DNA of 64,000 nucleotides from Flavobacterium hydrophilum (GCF_003202405.1 NZ_QJHL01000001.1:744001-808000); one strand, 5' to 3'; positions 1 to 10,902 are shown, counted from the first letter of the stretch. A program made the numbers and translations. Notes: generated by a model not told the origin, from the letters alone.

Positions 1-687
1 AATGGTTTCATCAAACACAGAGTAGTAAATCAGGATCCTAAAATGGATGAATTGGTTGTAAAAGCACGTCAAAAACAACCAGGATTAATTGTTGTTGACA
101 GAGCCGTTCATGGTAAAAACCAAAACTACTTAACTCCAGAAGGTCGTGTTCCTGCTAAAACGTTGCCTTATCCTTGGGAATCTTGTATTCCTGCTGGCGG
201 TGGATGGTCTTATTCTCCAGGTGCTGAATATATGACTGGAAGACAAGGTATTCATATGTTAGTCGATATTGTAGCAAAAGGCGGTAACTTATTATTGAAT
301 ATTGCGCCTGGTCCGGAAGGAGAATGGGACAAAGGGGCTTACGATTTATTACAAGCTTACGGAGACTGGATGAAAGTAAACAGCACAGCGATTTACAACA
401 CCAAACCAATCGAACCTTACAAAGAAGATAACATCTGTTTTACACAAAATAAGGCAGGAAATGTATTTGCGTTTTACTTAGCTAAAGATGGAGAAGATAA
501 AATTCCTGCTGCAGTTACTGTAAAATCGATCAGTCCTAAAAAAGGAACAAAAATTACGATGTTAGGTTCTAAAATTTCTTTAAAATGGACAAAAGAAGGA
601 AACGGATTTAAAGTAGTTATTCCGGAAAAATTAAGAAATAATTTACCATGTAAAGAAGCCTGGACTTTAAAAATTGAAGCTATTTAA
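1..687 (+). CDS. Alpha-L-fucosidase, GH29 family (C-terminal part; gene starts before the window)
   Basis: The frame is open from base 1, so the N-terminal part, including the usual catalytic aspartate, lies outside the window. The visible 228 residues carry the end of a GH29 barrel (WESCIPAGGGWSYSPG, then a GKGGNLLLNI-like strand reading AKGGNLLLNIAPGPEGEW) and the small C-terminal beta domain. GH29 enzymes remove alpha-linked L-fucose from glycans, usually in the periplasm or at the surface. The GH92 gene follows after 11 nt, which suggests one operon. With the mannosidase, PNGase-like and mutarotase genes downstream, core or antennary fucose of N-glycans is the likely substrate (inference). 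Family assignment is firm; linkage specificity cannot be read. Confidence 0.9.
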   Translation, partial: NGFIKHRVVNQDPKMDELVVKARQKQPGLIVVDRAVHGKNQNYLTPEGRVPAKTLPYPWESCIPAGGGWSYSPGAEYMTGRQGIHMLVDIVAKGGNLLLNIAPGPEGEWDKGAYDLLQAYGDWMKVNSTAIYNTKPIEPYKEDNICFTQNKAGNVFAFYLAKDGEDKIPAAVTVKSISPKKGTKITMLGSKISLKWTKEGNGFKVVIPEKLRNNLPCKEAWTLKIEAI

Positions 688-698
688 CAGATAAAAGT

Positions 699-2945
699 AT
701 GTTTTCAATATCAAAAAAAATAATATCAAAAACAGCATGTATTTTGTATATGCTGTTTTTTAGCATCCCTATTTTTGCACAGAAAGAACCTGCAGATTTT
801 GTAAATCCGTTTATTGGAACTTCCAACTACGGAGCCACTTTTCCAGGGCCAATTGCACCAAGAGGAATGGCGAGTATTAGTCCGTTTAATGTTGCCGGGA
901 AACAAAATAAATTAGAAAAAGACAGTCAGTGGCTTTCGAATCCGTATGTAAATGAAAATACTTTTTTAACCGGATTTAGTCAGGTTAATATAAGCGGTGT
1001 GGGATGTCCCGAATTAGGTATTTTATTATTAATGCCAACAACGGGACCTGTAGAAACAGATCATTTAAAATACGGTTCAACTTATAAAAATGAAGTTGCA
1101 AAGACAGCATATTACAGTGTCGACATTGACAAATACAATATAAAAGCAGAGTTTACAGCATCTAAAAGAGTGGGCGTAAGTAAATTTACTTTCCCGAAAG
1201 GGCAATCGAATGTTTTACTAAATCTTGGTCTTGGTTTAACAAATGAAGAAGGGGCGATGGTAAAAGTGGTGTCTTCGACAGAAATTGAAGGAATGCGAAG
1301 CGTTGGATCATTTTGTTACAACAGTCCGGAAGATGCTTATCCGGTTTATTTCGTTGCCAAATTTTCTAAACCAGCAAACAAATTCGGTGTTTGGAAAAAG
1401 CCATCAAAATACCAAGGCACAGAGGCACAGTGGATGACCTACAACGGCAAAACCAGAATGATGGATAATACCATTAAAACGGTTGTTGGTGACAGCATTG
1501 GGACTTATTTTACCTATAAATTTGATAAGCAGGAAACTGTTGAGGTTAAAATTGGAATTTCGTATGTAAGCATTGCAAATGCCCGTGAAAACTTAGAAAA
1601 AGAAACCGGAAGTAAATCGTTCGAAACCGTTTATAATGACACTTATAAGGAGTGGAACGAAGAACTTTCGAAGATTTTAGTTGAAGGAGGATCAAATGAC
1701 GACAATACGATTTTTTACACGGCATTATACCACACTTTAATTCACCCAAATACTTTAAACGATGTCAATGGAGAATATCCGGTGATAAAAAGAAGTAAGA
1801 TTGCAAAAACCGAAGGCACTCGTTATACCACGTTTTCATTGTGGGATACCTATCGAAATATGCATCCGTTAACGTCTTTGGTTTATCCTAAGCAACAATC
1901 GGATATGATAAAAAGTATGTTGGAAATGTATGATGAAAACGGCTGGCTGCCCAAATGGGAATTAAATTCAACAGAAACCTTTACAATGGTAGGAGATCCC
2001 GCAAGTATCGTGATAGTTGACGCCTGCTTAAAAGGAATTCAGGATTTTGATTTTTACAAAGCCTACTATGCCATGTTAAAAGGTGCTGATCAAATTGAAA
2101 ATAATCCGCTGCGTCCGGGACTTAAAGAATATATCGAAAAAGGATATTTATCAACAAATTATCGCGGTCCCGTTTCTACAACACTGGAATACAATACTTC
2201 AGATTATGCGATTTCGCTTTTAGCAAAAGCTTTTGGTGAAAAAGAAGATTATAAGCGTTTTACGAAACGTTCGCTATCCTACCGAAAATTATTTGACAAA
2301 GATTTAAAATTACTTCGTCCAAAAACGGCTAACGGAAAATGGTATGAACCTTTTGATCCTGAATCCGGAGCTAATTTTCAGGAAAATGTTGGTTTTATAG
2401 AAGGCAATGCGTGGCAATATGCTTTTATGGTGCCGCATGACATCAAAGGATTGATGAAACTGATGGGCGGCGAGAAATCTTTTTCAGATCAGTTGCAAAA
2501 GGTTTTTGACAGCAAACAATTTGATATGGCAAACGAGCCGGATATTGCTTATCCTTATTTATTCAATTATATAAAAGGTGAAGAATGGAAAAGTCAGGAA
2601 ATGGTGAAAAAATTAGTGAAAGAATATTTCCAAAACAAACCAAAAGGGTTACCCGGAAATGATGATACAGGAACAATGTCGGCCTGGCTGGTATATTCGA
2701 TGATGGGAATTTACCCAATTTCTCCGGCTGACCCAATTTACACCATCACAGCACCAATGTTTCATAGAATAACAATCAAATTAGATCCAAGATATTATAA
2801 AAAGGAAAGCATTGTAATTGAAAGACAAATCAATAATGACGGAAAAATCAATTCGATTGAACTAAACGGAAAATCACTTAACAGCTTTTTTATTTCGCAT
2901 GACGATTTTGTGAATGGAACAATGCTAAAAGTGATTCAAAATTAA
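699..2945 (+). CDS. GH92 family exo-alpha-mannosidase
   Basis: A 748-residue protein of usual GH92 length with a signal peptide ending near FAQ (about residue 27). Family landmarks are DFVNPFIGTSNYG at the mature N-terminus, FSLWDTYRNMHPL, FIEGNAWQYAFMVPHD (E568) and GNDDTGTMSAW (D655, D656) near the C-terminus. GH92 enzymes are calcium-dependent inverting exo-alpha-mannosidases, mostly alpha-1,2 or alpha-1,3, and in Bacteroidota they trim high-mannose N-glycans. The gene lies 11 nt after the fucosidase and 12 nt before a GH3 gene, so co-transcription is likely. The exact mannosidic linkage is not deducible. Confidence 0.93.
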   Translation: MFSISKKIISKTACILYMLFFSIPIFAQKEPADFVNPFIGTSNYGATFPGPIAPRGMASISPFNVAGKQNKLEKDSQWLSNPYVNENTFLTGFSQVNISGVGCPELGILLLMPTTGPVETDHLKYGSTYKNEVAKTAYYSVDIDKYNIKAEFTASKRVGVSKFTFPKGQSNVLLNLGLGLTNEEGAMVKVVSSTEIEGMRSVGSFCYNSPEDAYPVYFVAKFSKPANKFGVWKKPSKYQGTEAQWMTYNGKTRMMDNTIKTVVGDSIGTYFTYKFDKQETVEVKIGISYVSIANARENLEKETGSKSFETVYNDTYKEWNEELSKILVEGGSNDDNTIFYTALYHTLIHPNTLNDVNGEYPVIKRSKIAKTEGTRYTTFSLWDTYRNMHPLTSLVYPKQQSDMIKSMLEMYDENGWLPKWELNSTETFTMVGDPASIVIVDACLKGIQDFDFYKAYYAMLKGADQIENNPLRPGLKEYIEKGYLSTNYRGPVSTTLEYNTSDYAISLLAKAFGEKEDYKRFTKRSLSYRKLFDKDLKLLRPKTANGKWYEPFDPESGANFQENVGFIEGNAWQYAFMVPHDIKGLMKLMGGEKSFSDQLQKVFDSKQFDMANEPDIAYPYLFNYIKGEEWKSQEMVKKLVKEYFQNKPKGLPGNDDTGTMSAWLVYSMMGIYPISPADPIYTITAPMFHRITIKLDPRYYKKESIVIERQINNDGKINSIELNGKSLNSFFISHDDFVNGTMLKVIQN

Positions 2946-2957
2946 AAACACACTACT

Positions 2958-5618
2958 ATGTTACAAGTAAGAATTAAAAAGACAGCCATTATCCTCGTAA
3001 TGGCTGTAGGTTTTTTTAACCAGAACTATGCACAAAAAAAATACCCGTATCAGGATTCAAAAATGCCGGTAGAAGACAGGGTAAAAGATTTGTTAAGCAG
3101 AATGACACTTGAAGAAAAAGTGCGTCAGATGGATATGTACAGAGGTGACTTTTTTAAAAATAAAGAAGATTTTGCAAAATCTAAATCGGCAGAAAAAATC
3201 GGCAAATTAGGAATTGGAGCGATTCATGATCTTTATCCGCGTTCGGCAAAAATGATTAATGATTTGCAAACCAATGTAATCAAAGGAAACCGTTGGGGAA
3301 TTCCGGCTTTGATTATGTGTGAAATGCTTCACGGTTATTTAGACGAAGGAAGTACGGCTTTTCCAATGAACATCGGACTTGGTGCAACCTGGGATGTGAA
3401 TGTATTAGATAAAGTGGGAAAAGTTATTGGTATGGAAGCCCGAGCTCATGGCGTTCACTTTGGTTTTGGTCCAAACTTAGATTTAGGACGCGAACCAAGA
3501 TGGGGAAGGGTTGCTGAAACTTTCGGAGAAGATGCTTTCTTAAACAGCGAAATTGGTTTGGCTTTTATTAAAGGATTGCAGGGAGACGATTTAAAATCAG
3601 ATCGTTCGATTATTGCTGAACCAAAACATTTTGCGGTTCACGGTATTCCACAGGCGGGAGGAAATTCTTCTCCGATTTTAGTAGGAGAACGTTCGGCTCG
3701 CGAAGATCACTTACCTTCTTTTAGAAAAGCATTTACAAAAGGCGGTGCATTAGGAACCATGTGTGCGTATTCTGAGTTGGACGGAATTCCTTGTGCTGCA
3801 AATCATTGGTTATTGACTGATGTTTTGAGAAAGGAATGGGGTTTTAAAGGACTTGTAGTTTCTGATTTAGGAGCGATTAAATACATTCAGACGACACACA
3901 AAGTTTCTGATTCTCCAAAAGAAAGTATTAGAGAAGCAGTTTCTGCAGGAGTTGATATGCAGTTTTATGATTTTACAAATGAATTCTGGCAAAACACCAT
4001 TATTGAATTAGTAAATGAGAAAAAATTAACTCAAGAAAATATTGATCGTGCAGCAGGAGCAGTTTTACGTTTAAAATTTTTATTAGGATTATTTGAAAAT
4101 CCGTACACAGATAAAAATCTGATTAAAGAGCGTTTTCATACCAAAGAAAACCAGGCTGTTGCTTTAGAAGCAGCTCAAAAATCGATGGTTTTACTTAAAA
4201 ATGAGAACAATATTTTGCCATTAAATAAAAATCTTAAAAGCATTGCTGTTATCGGGCCAAACGCAAATGCCTCAAGACTTGGAGGTTATTCTCCCAAAAA
4301 TAGTGTTGGAGTTACAGTTTTCGAAGGTGTTCAACAGTTAGTTGGTAAAACAGCGAATGTGGTTTACGAAGAAGGTGTACCGCTGATTGTTAAAGGACAG
4401 GCTATTCCATCAAAATATTTATTTACTTCAGACGCATCTCAAAATGGATTAAAAGGAGAATATTTCAATAATAGAAATCTTGAAGGAACTCCAGCTTTAA
4501 CTCGTATTGACAGCCAATTAGAATTTGACTGGCCTTGGGCTCCTGGTGATGGTGTTAATGTGGATGATTTCTCTATTCGCTGGACAGGTTACATTCAATC
4601 AGACAAATCATTTGACGGCTGGTTAGGTTTGAGTTCTGATGACGGAATCAGAATGTGGGTTGACGATCAATTGGTCATCGACAATTGGACAAAAGGTGCT
4701 ACAAGTATCGTAACAACTCCAAAAAATATTGAAGCAGGAAAAAAATACAAAGTCCGAATTGAAATGTGGGAAGGCGGCTGGGGGGCCAGAGCGCACTTGC
4801 GTTGGAACTTAGAAAAAGTAAACATGCAGCCAGCAATCGATGCCGCTAAAAAAGCAGATGTTGCGATTGTAGTTTTAGGAGAATCTAACGAATTAGTAGA
4901 AGAAAACAGAGACGTTGCTGATTTGAATTTACACGGAATACAACAAGAATTAATAGAAGCTATTCAAAAAACAGGAACTCCGGTTGTTTGTGTATTATTA
5001 AACGGACGTCCGTTATCAACAAACTGGATTGCAGATAATATTCCAGCGATTATTGAAGGATGGTTTCCAGGTGAAAATGGAGGTAGAGCAGTTGCAGATG
5101 TTTTATTTGGAGATTACAATCCGGCGGGAAGATTACCAATTACGGTTCCGAAATCCGTTGGACAGTTACCTATATATTATAATCAAAAACCTTCTGCTAT
5201 TCATAGATATGTTGCAGAGAGCGAAAATCCGTTATTCAATTTTGGTTTCGGATTAAGTTATACGAAGTTTGAGTATTCGAATTTGGCCATCAGTTCAACT
5301 GAAATAACAAAAGACGGTGAATTGAAAGTTAGTGTTGATGTGAAAAACGTTGGGAATTTTGATGGAGACGAAGTTGTACAGCTTTATATTAATGATGTTT
5401 ACAGCAGTGTTACAACTCCTGAAAAAACGCTTAAAGGTTTCAAAAGAGTTTTTATTAAAAAAGGCGAAACCAAACGTGTCGAATTTATGCTTACAAAGAA
5501 TGAGCTATCCCTTTGTAACAGAGAGATGAAGGAGGTTGTAGAGCCTGGAGATTTCGAAGTTATGGTCGGCGGAAATTCTACAGAAGTTAAGAAAGTGAAT
5601 TTTAAGGTTATAGATTAG
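2958..5618 (+). CDS. GH3 family beta-glycosidase with inserted PA14 domain
   Basis: An 886-residue secreted enzyme with signal peptide MLQVRIKKTAIILVMAVGFF. The domain order is GH3 N-terminal barrel, GH3 C-terminal alpha/beta domain interrupted by a PA14 carbohydrate-binding domain (about residues 490-630, starting near GLKGEYFNNRNLEG), then a fibronectin-III-like domain ending in a KVNFKV strand. The nucleophile is D303 in GLVVSDLGAI. This architecture is common in beta-glucosidases, but GH3 also includes beta-N-acetylglucosaminidases and xylosidases. In this N-glycan setting the true substrate is open. It is the last gene of the tight GH29-GH92-GH3 group, with 256 nt to susC. Confidence 0.9.
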   Translation: MLQVRIKKTAIILVMAVGFFNQNYAQKKYPYQDSKMPVEDRVKDLLSRMTLEEKVRQMDMYRGDFFKNKEDFAKSKSAEKIGKLGIGAIHDLYPRSAKMINDLQTNVIKGNRWGIPALIMCEMLHGYLDEGSTAFPMNIGLGATWDVNVLDKVGKVIGMEARAHGVHFGFGPNLDLGREPRWGRVAETFGEDAFLNSEIGLAFIKGLQGDDLKSDRSIIAEPKHFAVHGIPQAGGNSSPILVGERSAREDHLPSFRKAFTKGGALGTMCAYSELDGIPCAANHWLLTDVLRKEWGFKGLVVSDLGAIKYIQTTHKVSDSPKESIREAVSAGVDMQFYDFTNEFWQNTIIELVNEKKLTQENIDRAAGAVLRLKFLLGLFENPYTDKNLIKERFHTKENQAVALEAAQKSMVLLKNENNILPLNKNLKSIAVIGPNANASRLGGYSPKNSVGVTVFEGVQQLVGKTANVVYEEGVPLIVKGQAIPSKYLFTSDASQNGLKGEYFNNRNLEGTPALTRIDSQLEFDWPWAPGDGVNVDDFSIRWTGYIQSDKSFDGWLGLSSDDGIRMWVDDQLVIDNWTKGATSIVTTPKNIEAGKKYKVRIEMWEGGWGARAHLRWNLEKVNMQPAIDAAKKADVAIVVLGESNELVEENRDVADLNLHGIQQELIEAIQKTGTPVVCVLLNGRPLSTNWIADNIPAIIEGWFPGENGGRAVADVLFGDYNPAGRLPITVPKSVGQLPIYYNQKPSAIHRYVAESENPLFNFGFGLSYTKFEYSNLAISSTEITKDGELKVSVDVKNVGNFDGDEVVQLYINDVYSSVTTPEKTLKGFKRVFIKKGETKRVEFMLTKNELSLCNREMKEVVEPGDFEVMVGGNSTEVKKVNFKVID

Positions 5619-5874
5619 TCTTTAGATAGAGGTCAAAGTAAAATATTTAGTGATTTGCTTGTTTTGATTAGAATTGTTTTGCGAATTTAACAAATCACCA
5701 AGATTAATTAAATGCAGGACAATAAAACGTAAGGATTTTAATAGTAGAATTGAAGGTTTTTGACGAAATTTTACCCAACACCTTTTCAAAGATGTCATTT
5801 GTCGAAATAATCATTTAGTTAACAAAACAGATTCATAAATTTAACATGTTATTAACTCAATAAACAATTAAACT

Positions 5875-8800
5875 ATGGATCAAAAAGTATTAAAATTACT
5901 GTTTTTGTTTTTCCTGTTCGGGTTTCAAAATCTTCAGGCTCAAACAACTACAGTAACAGGAACAGTCACAGATGCTCAGGGAATGCCAATTCCGGGAGTT
6001 AATGTGAATGTTAAAGGAACTAAAACGAATACATCATCGGATTTTGATGGTAAGTACAGCATTGCTGTTTCCAATCAATCTGCAATTTTGATATTTTCTT
6101 ATGTAGGCTCAGCTACAAAAGAAGTTTCTGTTGCAGGATTGTCTACTGTTAATGTAGCTTTAAGTGCAGGCAGCGAGCAATTAGGTGAAGTTGTAGTAAC
6201 AGCACTTGGTCAGTCTAAAGAGAAAAAGGCTTTAGGATATGCTACCAGTGTGATTAAGTCTGAAGCAATCGTTAAGACAGGTTCGCCTACTGTTGCTAAT
6301 GCTCTGTATGGTAAAGCCCCAGGGGTGCGTATTACTTCCACTCCTGGAGGAGCCGGAAATATCAATATTAATATTCGTGGTGTCAACTCTATTACGGGTA
6401 AAAACCAACCGCTTATTATTATGGATGGTGTGCCAATTCGCGATGGAGCGGCTACAAATAATGATTATTGGGGTGATCAGCGTATTAGAAGTAATGGTCT
6501 GGCGGATATCAATCCGGAAGATATTGAGAGTATCTCCATTCTTAAAGGAGCTTCTGCAGCTGCATTATATGGTTCTGAAGCTGTAAACGGAGTTGTATTA
6601 ATTACATCTAAATCAGGTAAAGGAAAAAAAGGGTTTGGTGTAGATTTCAGTACCAGTTACTCACAAAACCAAATTGCATACTTACCAAGATTTCAATATG
6701 AAAGAGGTCCGGGGTGGACAAATGCAAATTATTCTACGGGATACTTAGCTCCTGATGGTTTTGCCTACTATGATACAGATGGAGATAATATTAATGAGAC
6801 TAGAGGGGTTTCAGCAAGTACTAATAACTTTGGTCCGTGGTTCGATGGTAAGCCTATTATGTCATGGGACGGTGTTATTCGTCCATATTCAGCTCAAAAA
6901 GACGGCTATAAAAATATGTTCCAAAATTCATGGGATGGAGTAACAAACATTGCACTTTCTAATAATACGGATAATAGCAGTATTCGTTTTTCTTACACAC
7001 ACAATGAATCAAAAGGGTTGAGTATGGGTAACATGAATAAAAAAAATACCCTTAACCTGAATGCATCGTTCAAAACAAGTGAAAAATTAAAAACAGATGT
7101 CATCGTGAGTTATATGAACCAGAATGTTCACAACCGTGCTGTTGGTACAGATCGATTGATAAACAACTTTACTGGTATGATAAGCCCGTTTGATAATGGG
7201 GATTGGTATAAGGCTAAATATCAAACCAGTTTAGGATACAAATATGTTACTGGTGGAAATAATAGTTTGACTCCGGATGAAAATATTATCCGTAATGGTT
7301 TCAAGGCAGATGTAGGTGATTATTTCTGGAATACGAATGCAAATCAGCAGGATGAAATTACAAACCGTTTGATTGCCAGTGTTACTGAAACCTATACTAT
7401 TTACCCAGATTTGAAGCTGCGTGGTCGTGCTTCTACAGATTTAACTTCGATAAATGTAGAAACTAAAAATCCGGTTGAAAGACCTCTGGTTTACGGATTT
7501 GGTACCGGTTCTTTTCAAATAGATTCTAAAGATTATAATATTCTTTATGGGGATTTAATGTTAATTTATAACAAAAAAATTAATGATAAGTTTGACATTG
7601 GAGCTACAGTTGGTTATACAGCATCAAAAGAAACTGGTTTGAGTTTGTCACAATTTACAGATGGAGGGTTGAGTGTTGAAGGCTGGTATGATTTAAATTC
7701 TTCAGTAAACAATCTAAAAGTTACCAATAAAAGAGAAAAAGTTGTAAAAGACGCAGTATTTGGAACTCTGACTGGAAACTATAAAAACTATTTGTTCCTC
7801 GAAGGAACAATAAGAAGGGATCGCACTTCAACTATGCATCCTGATAACAATGCTTTTACGTATCCTTCAGTCAATTCCTCTTTCATAGTATCTGATGCGT
7901 TTACATTACCGGAAGTAATCAGTTATGCAAAACTTCGTGCTTCCTGGGGAATTGTGGGTAACTATGCAGAGATGTACAGAGGTAACGTAGCTTTCAACCA
8001 AACAACATTAGGAAATCAAGGAACAGCTACTCCTGTATTAATTACAACTTCTATGGATAAGTATGGTAATGAAAGTTTAAAACCTGAGATGAAAAACGAA
8101 TATGAGCTTGGTTTTGAAACTAAATTCTTTAGCAATAGGTTAGGACTAGATGTTTCGTACTACAATGCAAAGGTCTATGATCAAATTTTAGATTTGACAC
8201 TGGCACCAACAACAGGGGCATCAGCAATAATAGCGAATGTTGGAGAATTGAGTAACCAGGGTATTGAAATAGCTTTGACTGCGACTCCGGTAAAAACAGC
8301 ATCATTCTCTTGGGACCTTACTTTGAACTGGTCTAAAAACGCAAACAAAGTGGTAAAATTAGCTAACGGTGCAAAAGAATTACTACACGCAGATTATGAT
8401 GGCTCAGCAGCTCAATTAAAATCAGTAGTAGGTGATCCGATGGGAGGTATTTATGCACATCCTGTTAAGACAGATGCTAATGGAAATAAAATGGTTGATT
8501 CTGATGGATTTTATATGATTGATGGCGATAAATGGGAAAAATACGGTACGGCTATACCTAAAGGTATTGGAGGTTTATTGAATACATTTAATTATAAAAA
8601 TTTTACTTTAGATGTTAATATTGATTATTCTTATGGAGGGTATTTAATGCCTACAGGTATTAACTGGATGACTTCTAGAGGATTGACAGAAGAAAGTTTG
8701 AACTATAGTACTAATGAGCGTGGCGGTTTAACCTATTATATGGATGCTAATGGTAAAGGGGTTCAGGTTCCTAACAGTGCTACTTCCGGACCAACTGGTC

Positions 8801-9204
8801 AAACATTATATCGCGATGGTATGCTGATGACTGGTGTAACAGCAGATGGTGCACCAAATACAAATGTAATCTCTCAGGCTGGTTATTATAATATGACTTA
8901 TAACTGGGGAGGACCTCAATATAGCAGCTCACGTTATGAATTGTATATTAAGGAAAACAACTATGTAAAATTGAGAGAAGTCTCATTAACTTATAGTTTA
9001 CCAACTAACTGGGCTGCTAAAATTGGTGCTTCTAAATTAAATTTTTCAGCTTATGGACGTAATCTATTCTTTATCTACAGGTCAATTAAGGATATGGACC
9101 CAGAAGCAACTACTGCAGGCTCTAAATGGTCTCAAAACATTAACAATGCGGGAACCAATCCGGCTACCAGAAGTATTGGATGTATGTTAAGAGCCTCTTT
9201 TTAA
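5875..9204 (+). CDS. SusC/RagA-type TonB-dependent outer-membrane transporter
   Basis: A 1109-residue protein with signal peptide to about residue 23 (FQNLQAQ). It has a carboxypeptidase-regulatory-like domain (residues about 26-95, VTGTVTDAQGMPIPGVNV), a TonB-box/plug segment (LGEVVVTALGQ, then NININIRGVNSITG and ILKGASAAALYGSEAVNGVV), and a long 22-strand-type barrel to the terminal aromatic residue. It imports oligosaccharides across the outer membrane with energy from TonB-ExbBD, working with the SusD gene 30 nt downstream. The gene has its own 256-nt leader; 5650-5657 and 5691-5698 there form a loose 8-bp inverted repeat, but no clear -7 element was found. Cargo is inferred as glycoprotein glycans from neighbours. 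Confidence 0.95.
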   Translation: MDQKVLKLLFLFFLFGFQNLQAQTTTVTGTVTDAQGMPIPGVNVNVKGTKTNTSSDFDGKYSIAVSNQSAILIFSYVGSATKEVSVAGLSTVNVALSAGSEQLGEVVVTALGQSKEKKALGYATSVIKSEAIVKTGSPTVANALYGKAPGVRITSTPGGAGNININIRGVNSITGKNQPLIIMDGVPIRDGAATNNDYWGDQRIRSNGLADINPEDIESISILKGASAAALYGSEAVNGVVLITSKSGKGKKGFGVDFSTSYSQNQIAYLPRFQYERGPGWTNANYSTGYLAPDGFAYYDTDGDNINETRGVSASTNNFGPWFDGKPIMSWDGVIRPYSAQKDGYKNMFQNSWDGVTNIALSNNTDNSSIRFSYTHNESKGLSMGNMNKKNTLNLNASFKTSEKLKTDVIVSYMNQNVHNRAVGTDRLINNFTGMISPFDNGDWYKAKYQTSLGYKYVTGGNNSLTPDENIIRNGFKADVGDYFWNTNANQQDEITNRLIASVTETYTIYPDLKLRGRASTDLTSINVETKNPVERPLVYGFGTGSFQIDSKDYNILYGDLMLIYNKKINDKFDIGATVGYTASKETGLSLSQFTDGGLSVEGWYDLNSSVNNLKVTNKREKVVKDAVFGTLTGNYKNYLFLEGTIRRDRTSTMHPDNNAFTYPSVNSSFIVSDAFTLPEVISYAKLRASWGIVGNYAEMYRGNVAFNQTTLGNQGTATPVLITTSMDKYGNESLKPEMKNEYELGFETKFFSNRLGLDVSYYNAKVYDQILDLTLAPTTGASAIIANVGELSNQGIEIALTATPVKTASFSWDLTLNWSKNANKVVKLANGAKELLHADYDGSAAQLKSVVGDPMGGIYAHPVKTDANGNKMVDSDGFYMIDGDKWEKYGTAIPKGIGGLLNTFNYKNFTLDVNIDYSYGGYLMPTGINWMTSRGLTEESLNYSTNERGGLTYYMDANGKGVQVPNSATSGPTGQTLYRDGMLMTGVTADGAPNTNVISQAGYYNMTYNWGGPQYSSSRYELYIKENNYVKLREVSLTYSLPTNWAAKIGASKLNFSAYGRNLFFIYRSIKDMDPEATTAGSKWSQNINNAGTNPATRSIGCMLRASF

Positions 9205-9234
9205 TTTGATATTTCATAATTTAAAAAATATAAC

Positions 9235-10824
9235 ATGAGAAAATTATTATATATATCGCTAACAACTGCAACTGTCTTTTTTAGCTCTTGTTCAAAAGAT
9301 GATTTTGCAGATGCGTATCCAAATCCGTCTACGGTTGAAATAACTACTGTGCCTAAACAGTTTGCCGGATTCATGAAAATTAACTTTGAGGATGTAATTC
9401 CTTCTTATTGGAATTACTATACCGTTCTAAAATCTACATCTCTTAGCTATACGCAGGCACATGGATTTATAAACTCATCCGGTCGCTATGTTTCAGGAGC
9501 TGCACCAGTTAACAGATGGGATAGATTTTATAAGTTTATGGCTCAATATAGAGAGTTGGAAAAAATGATGGCTTCTTTGCCTGCTGCTATGCAGACTGAA
9601 AATAGAATTTATACCATTACTTCAACTATTTATTTATACGATCATACTCAAAAAATGATTGATAACTATGGAGATATTCCTTTTTCTCAGGCAGGTAAAA
9701 TTAGTTTAACAGGAGGTAATTATGGTGCTGCATTAGCAAAGTATGATAACCAAACAGAACTATATACCCTTATGTTGGATCAATTGAAAGCTTTTTCTAC
9801 TGAATTGAATTCGATTACTTTGTCTGCTGGTGTGGCAACAGAATTCAAAAATCAGGATTTGATCAACAAAGGAGACCTGGTAAGCTGGAAAAACTATTGT
9901 AATTCCTTGCGCTTAAAAATCTTGAATAGAGTTTCTGCCGTTCCTGCTTTTACAACAAGAGCAAATACTGAAATGGCAGCAATCATTGCTGAAGGGCAAA
10001 TTGTTGATGAAAATTCTGAAAATATTGCTTTTAGGGTTTATACTCAGGATACTGATTTAGATACTTCAGGTTTTATTAATGCTTTAGAAGATGATTTAAA
10101 TAATCTTGCTCCAAAAGCAATGATTGATCACATGAATGCGAATAACGATCCTCGTAAACCCTGGCTGTTTGAAAAGGGATCACGTGTAGTAAACAACGTA
10201 GTGGTAGTGGCTCCTACTTATGAAGGACTGGATCCAACGTTGGCATCCGGGGCTCAGACACAATTAATAACTGATGGTAAGATTGCTGTTTACAATCGTT
10301 CGGTTCTCAGTAGAAATAAATGGTTGCCGGGGACATTAATAAATGCTCCTGAAGTAAACCTTATTCTTGCGGAATACTATTCAAGAAATGGAAATGCCGG
10401 AACAGCTAGAACACATTTCGAAAAAGCAATCAGACAATCTGTAGAGTATTATGTAAGATTAGGTGATAAAGCAGATGTTTTGACCTGGAAACCAACTACA
10501 GAACCAACAACGGCTGAAATTGACGCTTATATTACTGCTATAAACTTTGCCGGAGCTGCAACACCAGCAGCTCAATTGGAATTAATTGCTTTTCAAAAGT
10601 ACATTCATTACAACATCATGCAGGCAGATGAATCCTGGGCTGAACAAAGAAGATTAAAACTTCCTGCTCTTACATTCCGTGAGGATGAAACAAGCAGTAT
10701 TAGAAAAACACCGCCAACACGTTGGACCTATCCAACCTCAGAGAGTGTTTATAATCCGGATAATTATAATGCTGTTAAAGCAAATGATAATTTAAGCACC
10801 AAAATATTCTGGGATATAAAATAA
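9235..10824 (+). CDS. SusD/RagB-family surface glycan-binding lipoprotein
   Basis: A 529-residue lipoprotein whose signal peptide ends in FFSSC (lipidated Cys19). The sequence fits the SusD-like_2 branch: helical TPR core (YRELEKMMASLPAAM, IYTITSTIYLYDHTQKMIDNYGDIPFSQA), NLILAEYYSRNGNAG and the C-terminal QADESWAEQRRLKLP segment. SusD proteins sit as a lid on the partner SusC barrel and hand over glycans. It begins 30 nt after susC and is followed by a good intrinsic terminator, so it closes the susCD transcript. The ligand is unknown; the neighbouring enzymes point to N-glycan fragments. Confidence 0.93.
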   Translation: MRKLLYISLTTATVFFSSCSKDDFADAYPNPSTVEITTVPKQFAGFMKINFEDVIPSYWNYYTVLKSTSLSYTQAHGFINSSGRYVSGAAPVNRWDRFYKFMAQYRELEKMMASLPAAMQTENRIYTITSTIYLYDHTQKMIDNYGDIPFSQAGKISLTGGNYGAALAKYDNQTELYTLMLDQLKAFSTELNSITLSAGVATEFKNQDLINKGDLVSWKNYCNSLRLKILNRVSAVPAFTTRANTEMAAIIAEGQIVDENSENIAFRVYTQDTDLDTSGFINALEDDLNNLAPKAMIDHMNANNDPRKPWLFEKGSRVVNNVVVVAPTYEGLDPTLASGAQTQLITDGKIAVYNRSVLSRNKWLPGTLINAPEVNLILAEYYSRNGNAGTARTHFEKAIRQSVEYYVRLGDKADVLTWKPTTEPTTAEIDAYITAINFAGAATPAAQLELIAFQKYIHYNIMQADESWAEQRRLKLPALTFREDETSSIRKTPPTRWTYPTSESVYNPDNYNAVKANDNLSTKIFWDIK

Positions 10825-10864
10825 AATTTTGAATAATTACGTGCGATTAAGCACCTATAAGTTT

Positions 10865-10902
10865 AAACAGAGGTAAGATGTAATTCTTGCCTCTGTTTTT
10901 TA
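10865..10902 (+). terminator. Intrinsic terminator after susD
   Basis: Arms 10865-10878 and 10885-10898 pair over 14 bp (one G-T pair) around a 6-nt loop and run into a T-tract. It lies 41 nt after the susD stop codon and separates susCD from the PNGase-like gene, which must therefore have its own promoter or depend on read-through. Confidence 0.85.
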